A DNA stretch of 64,000 nucleotides from an uncultured Isosphaeraceae bacterium (lineage in GTDB: Bacteria > Planctomycetota > Planctomycetia > Isosphaerales > Isosphaeraceae), in NCBI GenBank assembly GCA_945957605.1, contig CAMFLR010000008.1:1-64000 (forward strand). The letters run 5' to 3'. A model generated the notes under the pieces. It saw only the letters and a program-made list of their open reading frames with translations. It was not told the origin of the DNA and did no database searches. The position numbers were made by a program, and so were the translations under genes. This document shows, piece by piece, positions 1-7,887 of this stretch. How positions within the stretch are numbered: the first letter of the stretch is position 1; each line of letters opens with the position of its first letter.

Positions 1-124
1 GGACGGACGATCCGACAATGGCTTCACCGAAACAGGAATCCCGGACAATATTGGGGATACCACCAGTGGCACCCGAAGGTCTGATTTTGATCACGACCTG
101 GAAGTCCATCATGAGCCTGACAAA
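1..124. other. Left edge, no gene assigned
   Basis: Two plus-strand frames stay open from the left edge: frame 2 stops at a TGA at 164-166 and frame 3 at a TAG at 141-143. Either could be the last residues of a plus-strand gene that begins outside the window and overlaps the 3' end of the carbonic anhydrase gene. Codon use favours neither, and no motif is recognisable, so no CDS is called. Confidence 0.3.
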
Positions 125-1003
125 CTACTCCGTTGTCGGATAGAGCACGCCGCGCGTGACGGCTGACTTGACGAGATCTTCGCCGAGTTGCTTGAAATCT
201 TCGACAAGACAAGGCGCGATGCTGAACGATTCGCTCGACTCGGGGGTCGCACATACGTGCTGCGAGACGAGGTCGAAAACGCCGTAAGCGACCTCGATAT
301 CGATGTCTTCTCCGATCAGCCGAAGTTCGCGTTTCAGGTCAAATGCTGTGAGTGCGGCGTTAAGATAGACGGCGATTTCGAGCAGCGCCGCACGATAGCC
401 GGGGGCCTGGATCACATTCGGCCCGACTGCACGTTCGAGCGCCCGTGCTGCGCCACGGACAGCGATCATGATTCGATCGACTAGCGACCGTAGCGCGTGT
501 GTCAGGCCGAGATCGGCGTAGTCGGAGGGGTCGAGGTACATGTCGACGGCGGTCGTCACTGCGCCACAGCTTGTGTGACCGAGCACGACGATCAGCTTGA
601 GGCTTTCGCCAAGCTTGCGTACGGCGTAGTCGATGCTGCCGAGGCACTCGGTTCCCAGCACGTTACCAGCCACGCGGACGACGAACACGTCGTTGCAGGT
701 TCGATGTAAGATCACCTCGATGGGGGCACGCGCATCGGAGCAGCCCAGAACCAGGGCGAATGGAGTTTGCTGGACTGGCTGGCCTTCGACGAGCGAGACG
801 CCGAAGGTGATCGGATCGAACGGCACGACGAGCGGTGTGTGCTGCAGTTGCTCGTTGGTACCGTGGACATGGTCGCGGACGCGCTGGGCGATGCTCACGA
901 ATGTTTTGTTGCCGTCCTGAAGCTCCTGCATCGCCTTTTCCGGCGTCGTGATGGCACGAGGAACGAGCGGAGCGAAAGGGTCGAGCCGGTAAATCAGGTC
1001 CAT
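125..1003 (-). CDS. Beta-class carbonic anhydrase
   Basis: A 292-residue protein expected to hydrate CO2 to bicarbonate in the cytoplasm. The beta-class zinc site is visible. CSDAR gives Cys88 with the Asp90/Arg92 dyad, and GHTSCGAV gives His143 and Cys146. The Cys-His-Cys zinc set is therefore complete. There is no signal peptide. It is longer than the minimal family (about 200 residues) because of an N-terminal extension of about 75 residues and a longer helical C-terminus, as in some bacterial beta-CAs. It stands alone on the minus strand. A second, unrelated alpha-class enzyme lies at 59630-60349. Confidence 0.9.
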   Translation of the reverse strand: MDLIYRLDPFAPLVPRAITTPEKAMQELQDGNKTFVSIAQRVRDHVHGTNEQLQHTPLVVPFDPITFGVSLVEGQPVQQTPFALVLGCSDARAPIEVILHRTCNDVFVVRVAGNVLGTECLGSIDYAVRKLGESLKLIVVLGHTSCGAVTTAVDMYLDPSDYADLGLTHALRSLVDRIMIAVRGAARALERAVGPNVIQAPGYRAALLEIAVYLNAALTAFDLKRELRLIGEDIDIEVAYGVFDLVSQHVCATPESSESFSIAPCLVEDFKQLGEDLVKSAVTRGVLYPTTE

Positions 1004-1126
1004 GAGCGATCCTGTGATTCGATATTGGGCGCGTCGCGTTTTTGCGACGACTTATTATCTCAAAACACTCGCGCGATGATTTGAACGTTAGTGTTACTGG
1101 CTCATAAGATCAACCACTTGACTACG

Positions 1127-2569
1127 CTAAATCGGGTAAACAACCTGAATGGCGGCCTCCAGAATCAAGATCTGTACGCCCAGCGTGACAATGGTGACGA
1201 ATAGCCACGCAGGACGTTTCATGAACTTCTCATAGGCAGTCGCCGCGCTCAGAAGTAACGGTGGCATCAACGGCAGCCAAAGACGTGCCACTTCGCTGAG
1301 ATTCTTGCCCGAAAGCGTGAGAATCAGCAGAAGCGTGGCCGTCACCCAGACGATTTTCGGCGCAGAGCGAAAACCGGCGATTGCGAGCAAGGCGGTCGGC
1401 AAACCAATTGCGACCGCAAGCTCGACCGGATTTTCGAGCACCCATGCGAGATAGCTCCGTGGATACTGGACATAAAACCGGGCATGGTTCGCCGCGTTGA
1501 TCCGCCAGATCGCAAACGGATTCGCGCCGGTGAGCCCCCAGAACGCAAATGTGACGGCGAGAAATCCCAAGCCGGTCAGGCCGATCGAGATGGCCGTCTT
1601 TCGCCATGTCGATTCCGGCTGCTGCCAGTAAACAATCGCAACAAGCGACCCGACCGGAAAAAACGCGAGCGTGAATTGCGTGCAGAGTCCGAGCAATACA
1701 CCGCACGCCACGGCCAGCCCACGCCGTTTCGCTGACCACGCGGCAAGAGCGAACGCCGTCGTCGAAAGGAGAGGAAACGCCGCGTCGGATGCCGGTTGGA
1801 ACATCAAGGCAGCGGGAACCACGGCCCAAAGGCATGCGGCAATCCAGGCTAATGCGGGTTCGAGGCGGCTACGAGCCAGCGCGTAGAGCGGCAACGTCGT
1901 GAATGCACAGCAAACGGCGATGAGCAGGCCATTGAACGCGAGTGCAGCGCGGTCGGGCGTGGGGAGCGTTCCACTCGGCAGCAGGGAACGGAAGGCGAGG
2001 TCGAGCGTGCCAGGGAGTGCGCCTGCGATGGACTTCGCGAGCTCCGGGTTTGTTTCCATCAACCGAAGCAGTCCCCACGAGATGATGAACAGTCCGGGCG
2101 GGTGCGTGCCGATGTGGAGGGCGTCCTGGCGTTTGATCCAGTCGGGATAGTTCGCCAGGAATTCGGGGAGGCTGTGAATCTCGTTGCGAGCAACCGTGTA
2201 ATAACCGCTCGAACCGTGGTTATGAAGCGCGATTGCCCATTTGGCGAGACCGTAACCCTGAGGTGCGGCTTCTTGCGCTGCGATGCTGACTACAAGGGCC
2301 AGCGGACCGATCAACGCCAGCCAGATTGCCGGGTGTTTGCCGGCTTGAAGTCGTTTATAACCGAGGACTGCAAACCCGGCAAAAGCGGCGAACACAGCCA
2401 TCGCGAGGAGTTGGTAGAGCCGATCGGCGGGGGCGGAAATGCGAATCCACTCCCACTCACCTTTCACGCCGAGTGGCACCTTGCCCGACCAGAGCAGCAA
2501 CGCGCCGACAATGACGAACCCAACCTGGGCAATGGCGATCGTGATGGGGAGCAGGCGTTTGGTACTCAT
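1127..2569 (-). CDS. GT-C membrane glycosyltransferase (ArnT/PMT-like)
   Basis: A 480-residue polytopic membrane protein of about ten hydrophobic segments. The soluble loop after the first segments has HIGTHPPG, like the HPP motif of ArnT/PMT-type (GT39/GT83) glycosyltransferases that use polyprenyl-phosphate sugars. The role is inferred: adding a sugar to an envelope lipid, glycan or protein on the outer face of the membrane. The frame is open further upstream, to 2827, but that part would run into the divergent MFS gene. The ATG at 2569 (MSTKRLLP) directly precedes the first membrane helix and is preferred. Donor and acceptor cannot be told. Confidence 0.75.
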   Translation of the reverse strand: MSTKRLLPITIAIAQVGFVIVGALLLWSGKVPLGVKGEWEWIRISAPADRLYQLLAMAVFAAFAGFAVLGYKRLQAGKHPAIWLALIGPLALVVSIAAQEAAPQGYGLAKWAIALHNHGSSGYYTVARNEIHSLPEFLANYPDWIKRQDALHIGTHPPGLFIISWGLLRLMETNPELAKSIAGALPGTLDLAFRSLLPSGTLPTPDRAALAFNGLLIAVCCAFTTLPLYALARSRLEPALAWIAACLWAVVPAALMFQPASDAAFPLLSTTAFALAAWSAKRRGLAVACGVLLGLCTQFTLAFFPVGSLVAIVYWQQPESTWRKTAISIGLTGLGFLAVTFAFWGLTGANPFAIWRINAANHARFYVQYPRSYLAWVLENPVELAVAIGLPTALLAIAGFRSAPKIVWVTATLLLILTLSGKNLSEVARLWLPLMPPLLLSAATAYEKFMKRPAWLFVTIVTLGVQILILEAAIQVVYPI

Positions 2570-2703
2570 CGCGTTGATCGTAACCCACGAACCTGCCAGT
2601 GGGAAATCGACTTGCGTGCGAGTCGGTGGTATTCTCGACCGACCCGCAGCAACCCACCGCAACAGTTCCGATCCATCCGACGAGTTGATAAAGCGAGACC
2701 GCA

Positions 2704-4170
2704 ATGCATTTCGAGGAGCAACCGCGCACTCCCATTGACCCCAATGCAGGCCCCTGGCACGCCGGCCTGACGAAATATCACTGGTTCGTGCTGATCGTTG
2801 CCGCGCTCGGGTGGCTTTTCGACACAATGGACCAGCAACTGTTCACGCTGGCGCGGCGGCCGGCGATCACTGAGCTACTCACACGCAACGTGAGCACAAC
2901 TGCGAACCAATCGCCCGAGCAGCAGAAGGAAGCGGCCGATACGCTGAAGAAGGACATCGACAAGTACGGCGGCTACGCGACCAGCATTTTCATGATCGGT
3001 TGGGCGCTTGGCGGCCTTTTCTTCGGCGTGCTGGGCGACAAGATCGGCCGCGCCAAGACAATGCTGCTGACGATTTTGCTTTACTCGCTTTTCACGGGTC
3101 TATCGGCTCTCTCCTGGAATGTCTGGAGCTTCGCGTTCTTCAGGCTTCTGACTGGACTGGGCGTCGGCGGTGAATTTGCGGTTGGCGTGGCGCTTGTCGC
3201 CGAGGTGATGCCCGACCGTGCGCGATCACACGCGTTGGGGTGGCTGCAGGCGCTTTCCGCGGTCGGCAACATGACGGCGGCGATCATGGCCATGGTTCTC
3301 GGCAAGCTCGAAGAGTCGGGCGCAATCGAGGGTGCCTGGCGGGTGATGTTCGTTCTTGGTGCCTTGCCGGCGCTGCTGGCGATCGTCATTCGCTCGCGTC
3401 TCAAAGAGCCTGAAGCTTGGCAAAAAGCGTCGATTGCCAAAGAAGAAACGGGCGAACTCGCGACTCAAGAAAAGAAGCTTGGCTCGATCTCCGAATTGTT
3501 CAGCGACCCGCGCTGGCGGAAGAATACGATCGTCGGCATGTTGATGGCGTTTTCGGGCGTGGTTGGTCTTTGGGGCATCGGCTTCTTCAGCGCCGACCTC
3601 GTGAGGACGATCTTCACCCGTCACTTCAACGCGCAAAACTTGTCCCCTGACGCCATCAAGGGGCAGCTTACCCTTTGGACCGGCATTACATCGCTCGTGC
3701 TGAACACTGGCGCGTTCTTCGGTATTTACGCGTTCAGTAAGGTGACGGCGATTATCGGCCGCCGCCCCGCGTTTGCGATCGCCTATACGATTGCGATGAT
3801 CGCCACCGCTTGCACGTTCCTGTTCGTGGGACGCGTCAACGGCATCACCGACATTCTCTGGATGATCCCGATCATGGGCTTCTGCCAGTTGACTCTCTTC
3901 GGCGGCTTCGCGATCTACTTCCCCGAACTGTTCCCGACGCGGCTCCGCAGCACGGGTACGTCGTTCTGCTACAACGTCGGCCGGTTGGTCGCGGCTGTGG
4001 GGCCGACGTTGCTTGGCTTGCTGACGAGCGAGGTTTACGGCCACTTCAAGGCGCAGGACGAAGCGCTGCCCTTCCGCTACGCTGGCGTAACGATGTGCCT
4101 CGTCTTCCTGCTCGGTCTCGCAATGTTACCCTTCGCTCCCGAGACTCGCGGGAAGCCGCTGCCGGAGTGA
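2704..4170 (+). CDS. MFS transporter (sugar/organic-acid symporter type)
   Basis: A 488-residue transporter with 12 predicted membrane helices. The cytoplasmic loop-2 motif of the major facilitator superfamily is present as GDKIGRAKTM, and GRRPAF lies in the equivalent loop of the second half. The loop after helix 1 is long, about 60 polar residues. Overall it resembles the sugar and aromatic-acid proton symporters, but the substrate cannot be read from sequence. It is divergent from the GT-C gene, with 134 bp between starts. Its last 125 bp overlap the 3' end of the convergent export gene at 4046-5296. Confidence 0.85.
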   Translation: MHFEEQPRTPIDPNAGPWHAGLTKYHWFVLIVAALGWLFDTMDQQLFTLARRPAITELLTRNVSTTANQSPEQQKEAADTLKKDIDKYGGYATSIFMIGWALGGLFFGVLGDKIGRAKTMLLTILLYSLFTGLSALSWNVWSFAFFRLLTGLGVGGEFAVGVALVAEVMPDRARSHALGWLQALSAVGNMTAAIMAMVLGKLEESGAIEGAWRVMFVLGALPALLAIVIRSRLKEPEAWQKASIAKEETGELATQEKKLGSISELFSDPRWRKNTIVGMLMAFSGVVGLWGIGFFSADLVRTIFTRHFNAQNLSPDAIKGQLTLWTGITSLVLNTGAFFGIYAFSKVTAIIGRRPAFAIAYTIAMIATACTFLFVGRVNGITDILWMIPIMGFCQLTLFGGFAIYFPELFPTRLRSTGTSFCYNVGRLVAAVGPTLLGLLTSEVYGHFKAQDEALPFRYAGVTMCLVFLLGLAMLPFAPETRGKPLPE

Positions 4171-5296
4171 TTCGATCATTTTTCGGCTGTGATTTTTCAG
4201 CAGCAATATCTGCCTGCACTTTCTTATCCTCCTCCGGTGTGTAGGCCATGAGCCGATCTCCGGGGAGGATTTGCAGATTTGCTGTTGGTTTACCGCGGTG
4301 GATCGCGTCGAGGTCGATCCGAAAGGAACGCTCAGGCTTTCCGCCGCGCGCGGGCCGGTGCAGCCAAACGGTCTTGTATCCGGGCATGAAGCCGCCGGCG
4401 AATTGAATTGCGTCGAGAACAGTTTCGTGGCCAGTCCAAGGTAGGCGACCGGGTTTCGCGAACCCACCAGTCGCATAGTAGACATTGCTGTTGTATGCAG
4501 CGACATCGACGAGTACGTACTGCGAATCTTCTGGCGCGATGGTTATAAACTTCTCCTCTTCGTTGTGGAGGTCGCTGCCCTTGTCTCTTGCGACCGGTTC
4601 ATTTGGTAGTTGCGGTACCACGGCATTGCCTTCGTGCTGTGGATGAACCGCCTGGTTCTGATTGATTTCGGTAACGGGCTTCTTAATGGAGAAGGGACTC
4701 AGAAGCTCACGGACCGGATTATTCGCTTCAGCCGCAAGGGGTTGAGGCAACTCACCAAGTGCCGGGTCGTCGAATGGAAGGTTGAACTCCGGATTGATCG
4801 TACCTGGTGGTTCCAGCGGTGAGACGGGTCCAACCTGACGGAATACCACAAGCCCAAGCGAGCGGTCGCCTATGTATTGCCGAAGATGGAGAATGATCTT
4901 TGCTTTCGCCTGACTACAGGTTAAGCCGGCCACTTCAACCTCACCATAGTAGCCGAGGCTGACTTTGCCATCGCTCTTTAGCAGGTGTTCGCCAGTGATG
5001 GGCCGTCCAGGAAATGCCTCAATCGCTTCGATGAGAATTATGTCGGGAGGTTGAAGCCGATAGGGAACCTTAATCATCGCCCCTTCGTGCGGCGGGGGAT
5101 TGTCGGGAAACGGTTCGAGAGGCAACGGCTTGATCGCGGCCTCTTCGGCGGAAGGCGTTGATTTGCCGCGATATTCCTTGGCACGCAGTCGGGCCTGAGG
5201 ATCGGCGGCGTCCTTCTTGGGCTCGTCGGCGAGCGTGGGGGTAATCGAAGACCATACGACCAGCGATGTCAGGAGCGCGGGGAGGAATCGTCGCAT
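4046..5296 (-). CDS. Polysaccharide export protein, SLBB array copy 1 (extended C-terminus)
   Basis: A 416-residue exported protein of the Wza/polysaccharide-export family. It has a signal peptide (about residues 1-22), a proline-rich segment ending in PPPHEGAMIKV, a Poly_export domain (LQPPDIILIEA, then SLGYYGEVEVAGL), a variable linker and a C-terminal SLBB-like region (PGRLPWTGHETVLDAIQFAGG, LHRPARGGKP, LQILPGDRL). No lipobox is seen, unlike E. coli Wza. The start at 5296 (MRRFLPALL) matches its paralogues. Copies 2 and 3 stop just after the equivalent of DIAAEK. This copy reads on for about 45 Arg-rich residues, mostly antisense to the end of the MFS gene. Confidence 0.85.
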   Translation of the reverse strand: MRRFLPALLTSLVVWSSITPTLADEPKKDAADPQARLRAKEYRGKSTPSAEEAAIKPLPLEPFPDNPPPHEGAMIKVPYRLQPPDIILIEAIEAFPGRPITGEHLLKSDGKVSLGYYGEVEVAGLTCSQAKAKIILHLRQYIGDRSLGLVVFRQVGPVSPLEPPGTINPEFNLPFDDPALGELPQPLAAEANNPVRELLSPFSIKKPVTEINQNQAVHPQHEGNAVVPQLPNEPVARDKGSDLHNEEEKFITIAPEDSQYVLVDVAAYNSNVYYATGGFAKPGRLPWTGHETVLDAIQFAGGFMPGYKTVWLHRPARGGKPERSFRIDLDAIHRGKPTANLQILPGDRLMAYTPEEDKKVQADIAAEKSQPKNDRITPAAASRESRERRVTLRDRAGRRGTSLRQRSGRAALRPAP

Positions 5297-5342
5297 GACA
5301 TACCTGCGTTCGTGAGTGAGGAGATGATCGATCTGATCACTC

Positions 5343-5371
5343 AGCGTAAGAGAGCCCGAACGCATTCGCAA
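5343..5371 (-). promoter_or_regulatory. Candidate sigma70-type promoter for SLBB copy 1
   Basis: On the minus strand TTGCGA, a 17-base spacer and TACGCT lie 47 bases upstream of the start codon. The same two boxes, spacing and distance recur in front of copy 3 at 7781-7809, which supports a functional element or at least a duplicated leader. Transcription start is not proven. Confidence 0.4.
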
Positions 5372-5379
5372 CGGGCACG

Positions 5380-5422
5380 AAAAAGCAAGCGTGCAGGCCT
5401 TTTTGGGGAAGCCCGCACGCTT
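5380..5422 (-). terminator. Rho-independent terminator after SLBB copies 3-2
   Basis: On the minus strand an AAGCGTGC...GCACGCTT stem (arms 5387-5394 and 5415-5422, with imperfect extension inside) is followed by TTTTT. It sits about 45 bases past the stop of copy 2. It is nearly the same sequence as the hairpin at 7825-7860. Confidence 0.75.
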
Positions 5423-5466
5423 CATGTTGGAGAGATCTGCGACCCTGCTGAAATAGGAACGCTGTA

Positions 5467-6579
5467 TTATCTGGCGCCGAAGTCTGCTGCGAGTCTCTTC
5501 TCTTCGTCCGCCGTGTGGGCAACCAGGCGGTCTCCAGGGAGCATTTGGAGATTCTCGGTCTCTTCGCCGCAATTGATGGCGTCGAGGTCGATGCGGAATG
5601 ACCGTCTGGGTTTACCTCCGCGCGCAGGCCGGTGCAGCCATAAGTGGTAGTTGGGCGATGCAAGTCCGCCGGCATATTGAATCGCGTCAAAAACGGTTTC
5701 GTTTCCCGTCCAGGGAAGTCGGCCCGGACTGCGAAATCCTCCTGTGACGTAGTAGACACAACTGTTGTAGGACGCGACGTCGACGAACACGAACGGCGTA
5801 TCTTCTGGCGCGACGGCGATATACTTGCCTGACGCGTCGTTGAAGTCTTCGGGCATTTCTTTTCTGATCAGCTCGTTTCCTTCGTGCAGATTTGCAGTCT
5901 TGTCTCCAGATTGCGGCGTTGCTGGCTGATTCTGAATCGTAGCCGGGGCCGGACCTAATATGGGAATCGGATTGATCAGTGTCTTCAGCAATGGGCTATT
6001 GCGATCGTTCACGGTGAAGGGAGATGGCAGAGAATTCTCGACGGGCGGAAGGTCATCGGGATCGTCAAATGGGATGATCGTGCCTGGACGTGCGAGAGGA
6101 GCCGGTTCCGAATCGGTGAAATATACGAGCCCGAGCGCACGATCTGTCAAATATGTGCGAAGGTGAAGGGTAATCTTGACCTTTGCCTGAGCCAAGGTCA
6201 GGCCAGCGACATCGACTTCACCATAAAAGCCGAGACTGATTTTGCCGTCGCCTCGCACAAGATGCTCGCCGGTGATAGGACGTCCAGGAAGCGCCTCGAG
6301 AACCTCGATAATGAGGAGATCGGGCGCTTGAATTCGGTGAGCGACCTTGATCATCGCCCCTTCGTGCGGTGGTGGGGTATCCGGAAAAGGTTCGAGCGGA
6401 GTCGGCTTGATTGCCGCTTCCTCTGCTGACGGAACCGAATTCGGGCGGTAATTCTTGATGCGTGGCGCTTGCGGTTCGACAGCGTTCTTGTCGCCCGCCT
6501 CGGGTTGTTGCGCGTTGGAACTCGCAACGACAGTAAACATCGTGAGTGAGGCTACAAGCGCGGGGAAGAATCGTCGCAT
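5467..6579 (-). CDS. Polysaccharide export protein, SLBB array copy 2
   Basis: A 370-residue exported protein, paralogous to its neighbours. Signal peptide 1-23 ends at SNA-QQ. The proline-rich tract and EGAMIKV lie near 73-79. The Poly_export core covers 80-155 (IQAPDLLIIEV, ISLGFYGEVDVAGL). The linker is about 95 residues. The SLBB-like region covers about 250-355 (RLPWTGNETVFDAIQYAGG, LHRPARGGKP, LQMLPGDRL). By family knowledge such proteins form or gate outer-membrane channels for polysaccharide. It starts 51 bp after copy 3 stops, so the two probably share a transcript, ending at the hairpin at 5380-5422. Confidence 0.88.
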   Translation of the reverse strand: MRRFFPALVASLTMFTVVASSNAQQPEAGDKNAVEPQAPRIKNYRPNSVPSAEEAAIKPTPLEPFPDTPPPHEGAMIKVAHRIQAPDLLIIEVLEALPGRPITGEHLVRGDGKISLGFYGEVDVAGLTLAQAKVKITLHLRTYLTDRALGLVYFTDSEPAPLARPGTIIPFDDPDDLPPVENSLPSPFTVNDRNSPLLKTLINPIPILGPAPATIQNQPATPQSGDKTANLHEGNELIRKEMPEDFNDASGKYIAVAPEDTPFVFVDVASYNSCVYYVTGGFRSPGRLPWTGNETVFDAIQYAGGLASPNYHLWLHRPARGGKPRRSFRIDLDAINCGEETENLQMLPGDRLVAHTADEEKRLAADFGAR

Positions 6580-6630
6580 GTCACACCTGAGTTCGCGAGC
6601 GATAGATGGGTTAGCGTTACGACAACGTAA

Positions 6631-7734
6631 TTACTTGGCGGCGAGCGCTGCGCCGAGTTTTCTATCTTCCTCGGGGGTGCAGGCGACGAGTCGATCACCG
6701 GGGAGAATTTGCAGGTTGGCCGTTTGATCGCCTTGGTTGATCGCGTCGAGGTCAATCCGATACGACCGCTTTGGCTTTCCGCCTCGGGCAGGCCGGTGCA
6801 ACCACACGCGATCATCGGGCGATTTGAGGCCGGACGAGTAATTGATCACGTCGAGAACGGTTTCGTTTCCTCTCCAGAATTGTCGGCTTGGCCGATTGAA
6901 CTCTCCACTCGAATAGTAGATGCCGGTGTTGTACTGCGCAACATCCACAAAGACATATGGCGTGTCCTCGGGCGCGATGTAAATCGTCTTGCCCGCTTCG
7001 TCGTCGACTCCTTCCTGGGAAACTACTGATCTTCCCGGATTAGGAATTCGCGGAACAGCATCAATTTTAGGAGAAAAGGACTCTTTGTCCGCGTTCGTGG
7101 CCGACGGCGGGTTCGTGGGTATAGGAGTGAGAAGAGCGTAAAGCAACCGGAGACTGGGATCGTTTCCGGCCAGCAAAAACTGGTCGAGCGGTTCGTCTTC
7201 GATCGAAAAATCGTGATCGACAATCGTGCCTGGCGGCGGGAGCGGCGGGACTGGTCCCCCTACTTCTCGGTAGACCGAGAGTCCCAGCGCGGAGTCGATG
7301 AGATACTGATGAAGATGTAAAGTGATTTTGATTTTTGCTTCTTTGATTGTTAACCCAGCGACCTCGACGTCACCATAAAAGCCCAGGCTCACTTTGCCGT
7401 CGCCGCGCACGAGGTGCTTACCAGTGATGGGTCGCCCTGGAAGCGCTTGAAGCACTTCAATGAAAATCTCGTCGGGCGGTTGAATCCTGTGTGTGACCTT
7501 GATCATCGCCCCTTCGTGAGGCAGAGGGTCGTCCGGAAATGGCTCAAGAGGAGTCGGTTTTATCGCCGCCTCTTCGGCCGAGGGGATCTGACTCGAAGCG
7601 TAATCCTTGATGCGCCGCGGAGCTTGCGGCTTGGCGGGGACGCTCTTCCCCTGCTCCGGCTCTTGGGCCCAGGCGTTTGCAAAGCCAATCGAGAAAAAGA
7701 GCGACGCCATAAGCGTGGGGAGGAATCGTCGCAT
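6631..7734 (-). CDS. Polysaccharide export protein, SLBB array copy 3
   Basis: A 367-residue exported protein with the same order as copies 1 and 2: signal peptide (to about 23), EGAMIKV, Poly_export core (IQPPDEIFIEV, VSLGFYGDVEVAGL), acidic/proline linker, then the SLBB-like end (FWRGNETVLDVINYSSG, LHRPARGGKP, LQILPGDRL). The frame is open upstream to 7863, but MRRFLPTLM at 7734 aligns with the starts of copies 1 and 2 and begins the signal peptide. A promoter-like element and a terminator hairpin precede it. Copy 2 follows after 51 bp. Confidence 0.87.
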   Translation of the reverse strand: MRRFLPTLMASLFFSIGFANAWAQEPEQGKSVPAKPQAPRRIKDYASSQIPSAEEAAIKPTPLEPFPDDPLPHEGAMIKVTHRIQPPDEIFIEVLQALPGRPITGKHLVRGDGKVSLGFYGDVEVAGLTIKEAKIKITLHLHQYLIDSALGLSVYREVGGPVPPLPPPGTIVDHDFSIEDEPLDQFLLAGNDPSLRLLYALLTPIPTNPPSATNADKESFSPKIDAVPRIPNPGRSVVSQEGVDDEAGKTIYIAPEDTPYVFVDVAQYNTGIYYSSGEFNRPSRQFWRGNETVLDVINYSSGLKSPDDRVWLHRPARGGKPKRSYRIDLDAINQGDQTANLQILPGDRLVACTPEEDRKLGAALAAK

Positions 7735-7780
7735 GACACACCTGCATCTGGGTGCGAACGGATCATTTTTATGATCGTTC

Positions 7781-7809
7781 AGCGTACGAGACCCCAAACG
7801 CATTCGCAA
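7781..7809 (-). promoter_or_regulatory. Candidate sigma70-type promoter for SLBB copies 3-2
   Basis: Minus-strand TTGCGA, 17-base spacer and TACGCT, 47 bases before the copy 3 start. Boxes, spacing and distance are identical to those before copy 1. Confidence 0.4.
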
Positions 7810-7814
7810 CTGCC

Positions 7815-7860
7815 ACGAAAAAGCAAGCGTGCAGGTCTCCCGAAGGAAACCTGCACGCTT
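7815..7860 (-). terminator. Rho-independent terminator after SLBB copy 4
   Basis: The stem has 16-base arms (7825-7840 and 7845-7860) with one mismatch and a 4-base loop that reads TTCG on the minus strand. GCTTTTTCG follows. It lies 27 bases past the stop of copy 4, ahead of the copy 3 promoter. Confidence 0.9.
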
Positions 7861-7887
7861 CATGTTGATTGATGGATTGTTGTCGCG

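Noticed and set aside
1-166. Open plus-strand frames at the left edge
   Set aside because: Two overlapping frames are open for 45-55 codons with no motif and no codon-use difference; too short to choose one.
2569-2827. N-terminal extension of the GT-C protein
   Set aside because: It would overlap the divergent MFS start, is Arg-rich and non-hydrophobic, and the ATG at 2569 sits right before the first helix.
5297-5572. N-terminal extension of SLBB copy 1 (and the similar 7735-7863 for copy 3)
   Set aside because: The extension translates the terminator hairpin and promoter region; the similarity between the two extensions reflects DNA duplication, not protein conservation.
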